Shown here in pieces: positions 6,485 to 7,549 of a stretch of 7,549 bases of DNA. The notes beneath the pieces are model-generated. The model did no database searches. It was not told the DNA's origin and worked only from the letters and a program-made list of their open reading frames with translations. Both the position numbers and the translations under genes were made by a program. Location: positions 1 through 7,549 of the forward strand of contig CALMFL010000211.1 of NCBI GenBank assembly GCA_937862595.1. Reading direction: 5' to 3'. Numbering within the stretch: position 1 is the first letter of the stretch; each line of letters begins with the position of its first letter. The DNA is from an uncultured Fidelibacterota bacterium. GTDB taxonomy: Bacteria > Fidelibacterota > Fidelibacteria > Fidelibacterales > Fidelibacteraceae.

Positions 6485-7549
6485 ATGTTACTGACAGGCG
6501 CACATATCCTTCTCATTGAACACGATCCGCGTGTGATCGACAGCATCCGGCAGGTCGTCGGCGATACCTACACCCTGGAGATCGAGACCACGGGCCGTAC
6601 GGGCATCAAAAAGGCCTCGCTGAAGGAATACGACCTCTACCTGATCGGGACCGAACTTCCCGATATGCACGGACTGGATATCTTATCGGCCATTTTAAAG
6701 GTTTTCCCGGAAGCGATCTGCGTCATGATGGAACATGACCCCGGGATCGATATCATCATGAGATCGGCGCATATGGGCGGATATGATTTTTTGAAAAAGC
6801 CCATCCGGCACGACAAGCTGGAGCGCCTGATACCCCGTGCCCTCGAACGCCGCTGGTATATTCAGGAAGCCCGCCGGCTGAAGGAAGAAAAGGACGGGAA
6901 CCTGGTCGCGATCTCCGAAGAGCAGTCCCGGCTTCGTTCCGTGATCAACTCGATCGACGACGGCCTGATCATCACCAACCAGCGCCGGGAGATCATTTTC
7001 ACCAATCCCCGCTTCCTGAAGCTTGTCGGCGTAACGCGGGATATCCCGGTCGGCGAGACAATATTTGAGATCCTTCCGAAAAAACTGCAGGAACAGATCA
7101 ACGGCATCATGGACAATGAGAACAGCACCTGTTCCATCAAGGAAGAGATCGTGATCGAACCGCCGGCAAAACTGGTGATCATGGCAAATTCCACTCCGAT
7201 CATCGACGACGGCGGACAGCTCCTGGGCGTTGTTTCGGTCCTGCGCGATATCAGCGAGATCAAGGCGCTTGAGTTATCCAAATCCGAATTCATCAATATG
7301 GTCGTCCACGAACTGAAGGCGCCGCTGGGGGCCATCAAAGGGTACCTTGAAATGGTTGTCGAACGCCAGCTGGGCAACGAGGACGCCCTGTATGAAAATT
7401 ATCTGCGCCGTTCTCTGAGCCGCAGCGAGGCGATGCTGGCGCTTCTGCAGGACCTGCTGAATATTTTCCGGATGGACAACCGGACGGTGCGCCGGGAGAT
7501 CGAACGCTTTGATGCGGGCGAACTGCTCCGGGAAACGCTTGATTTTTTT
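6485..7549 (+). CDS. Pseudo-receiver-PAS-HisKA sensor histidine kinase, C-terminus cut by window edge
   Basis: 355 codons are visible and the frame is open to the right edge. Residues about 5-120 fold like a receiver domain: HILLIEHD (7-14) is strand 1, YDLYLIGTELPDMHGLDIL (49-67) is strand 3 and its loop, and YDFLKKP (100-106) keeps the conserved lysine at 105. The residue at the phosphoacceptor position is Gly55, not Asp, and His13 replaces one of the paired acids. A charged helical linker (about 115-155) leads to a PAS domain (about 147-255: VINSIDDGLIITN, IIFTNPRFLKLVG, GVVSVLRDISEIK). The HisKA dimerisation helix follows, with H-box FINMVVHELKAPL (269-281; phosphoacceptor His275). The ATP-binding domain should lie beyond the window. 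The ATG sits seven codons before strand 1, and no Shine-Dalgarno site precedes it. The ligand and target are unknown. No transmembrane segment is seen, so it is probably cytoplasmic. It diverges from the lptD operon. Confidence 0.92.
   Translation, partial: MLLTGAHILLIEHDPRVIDSIRQVVGDTYTLEIETTGRTGIKKASLKEYDLYLIGTELPDMHGLDILSAILKVFPEAICVMMEHDPGIDIIMRSAHMGGYDFLKKPIRHDKLERLIPRALERRWYIQEARRLKEEKDGNLVAISEEQSRLRSVINSIDDGLIITNQRREIIFTNPRFLKLVGVTRDIPVGETIFEILPKKLQEQINGIMDNENSTCSIKEEIVIEPPAKLVIMANSTPIIDDGGQLLGVVSVLRDISEIKALELSKSEFINMVVHELKAPLGAIKGYLEMVVERQLGNEDALYENYLRRSLSRSEAMLALLQDLLNIFRMDNRTVRREIERFDAGELLRETLDFF

Noticed and set aside
6306..6503. 65-codon minus-strand frame upstream of lptD
   Set aside because: It begins inside the kinase coding region, has no ribosome site and no recognisable domain, and its composition follows the GC-rich and AT-rich blocks of the intergenic region.
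1..7549. Mobile element, CRISPR, tRNA, rRNA or phage signature
   Set aside because: I saw no transposase or integrase motif, no regular spaced repeat, no tRNA-like cloverleaf and no rRNA-like stretch. Coding density and codon style look uniform.

Overview
The window looks like chromosomal housekeeping DNA from a Gram-negative (LPS-type, diderm) bacterium. It carries an outer-membrane LPS assembly gene (lptD), a lipoprotein and several Sec-exported products. The long Bacteroidetes-like LptD and the neighbouring Asp-box propeller and Ig-like lipoprotein suggest the Fibrobacteres-Chlorobi-Bacteroidetes (FCB) superphylum or a related candidate phylum. That placement is an inference from protein style, not from a marker gene. 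The codon style looks uniform by eye, and I see no insertion sequence, integrase, tRNA, rRNA or CRISPR array.

Layout: bases 1-6257 hold four genes on the minus strand, packed as one apparent operon and transcribed right to left. They are lptD (GTG start at 6257), prmA (ribosomal protein L11 methyltransferase), a predicted lipoprotein with two similar Ig-like or Ca-binding-like modules, and an exported Asp-box (BNR-type) beta-propeller protein cut by the left edge. The junctions are a 1-base gap, an 11-base overlap and a 1-base gap, which points to co-transcription and translational coupling. A GC-rich, then AT-rich divergent intergenic region (about 6258-6484) carries an imperfect direct repeat, a possible lptD promoter and a possible 9-codon leader ORF whose stop overlaps the lptD start. 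On the plus strand, from 6485 to the right edge, is the first 355 residues of a receiver-PAS-HisKA sensor kinase whose receiver domain has lost the phosphoacceptor aspartate.

How the genes fit together: LptD is the outer-membrane endpoint of the LPS transport bridge. The lipoprotein and propeller protein are also exported, so the operon is mainly envelope-related, with prmA as a translation-related passenger. The divergent kinase may sense or control something at the envelope, but only the shared intergenic region supports a link. I found no convincing new multi-gene system. The points most worth a second look are the degenerate receiver domain, the roughly 490-residue N-terminal part of LptD, its possible simplified disulfide, and the lptD leader ORF with its GTGA overlap.
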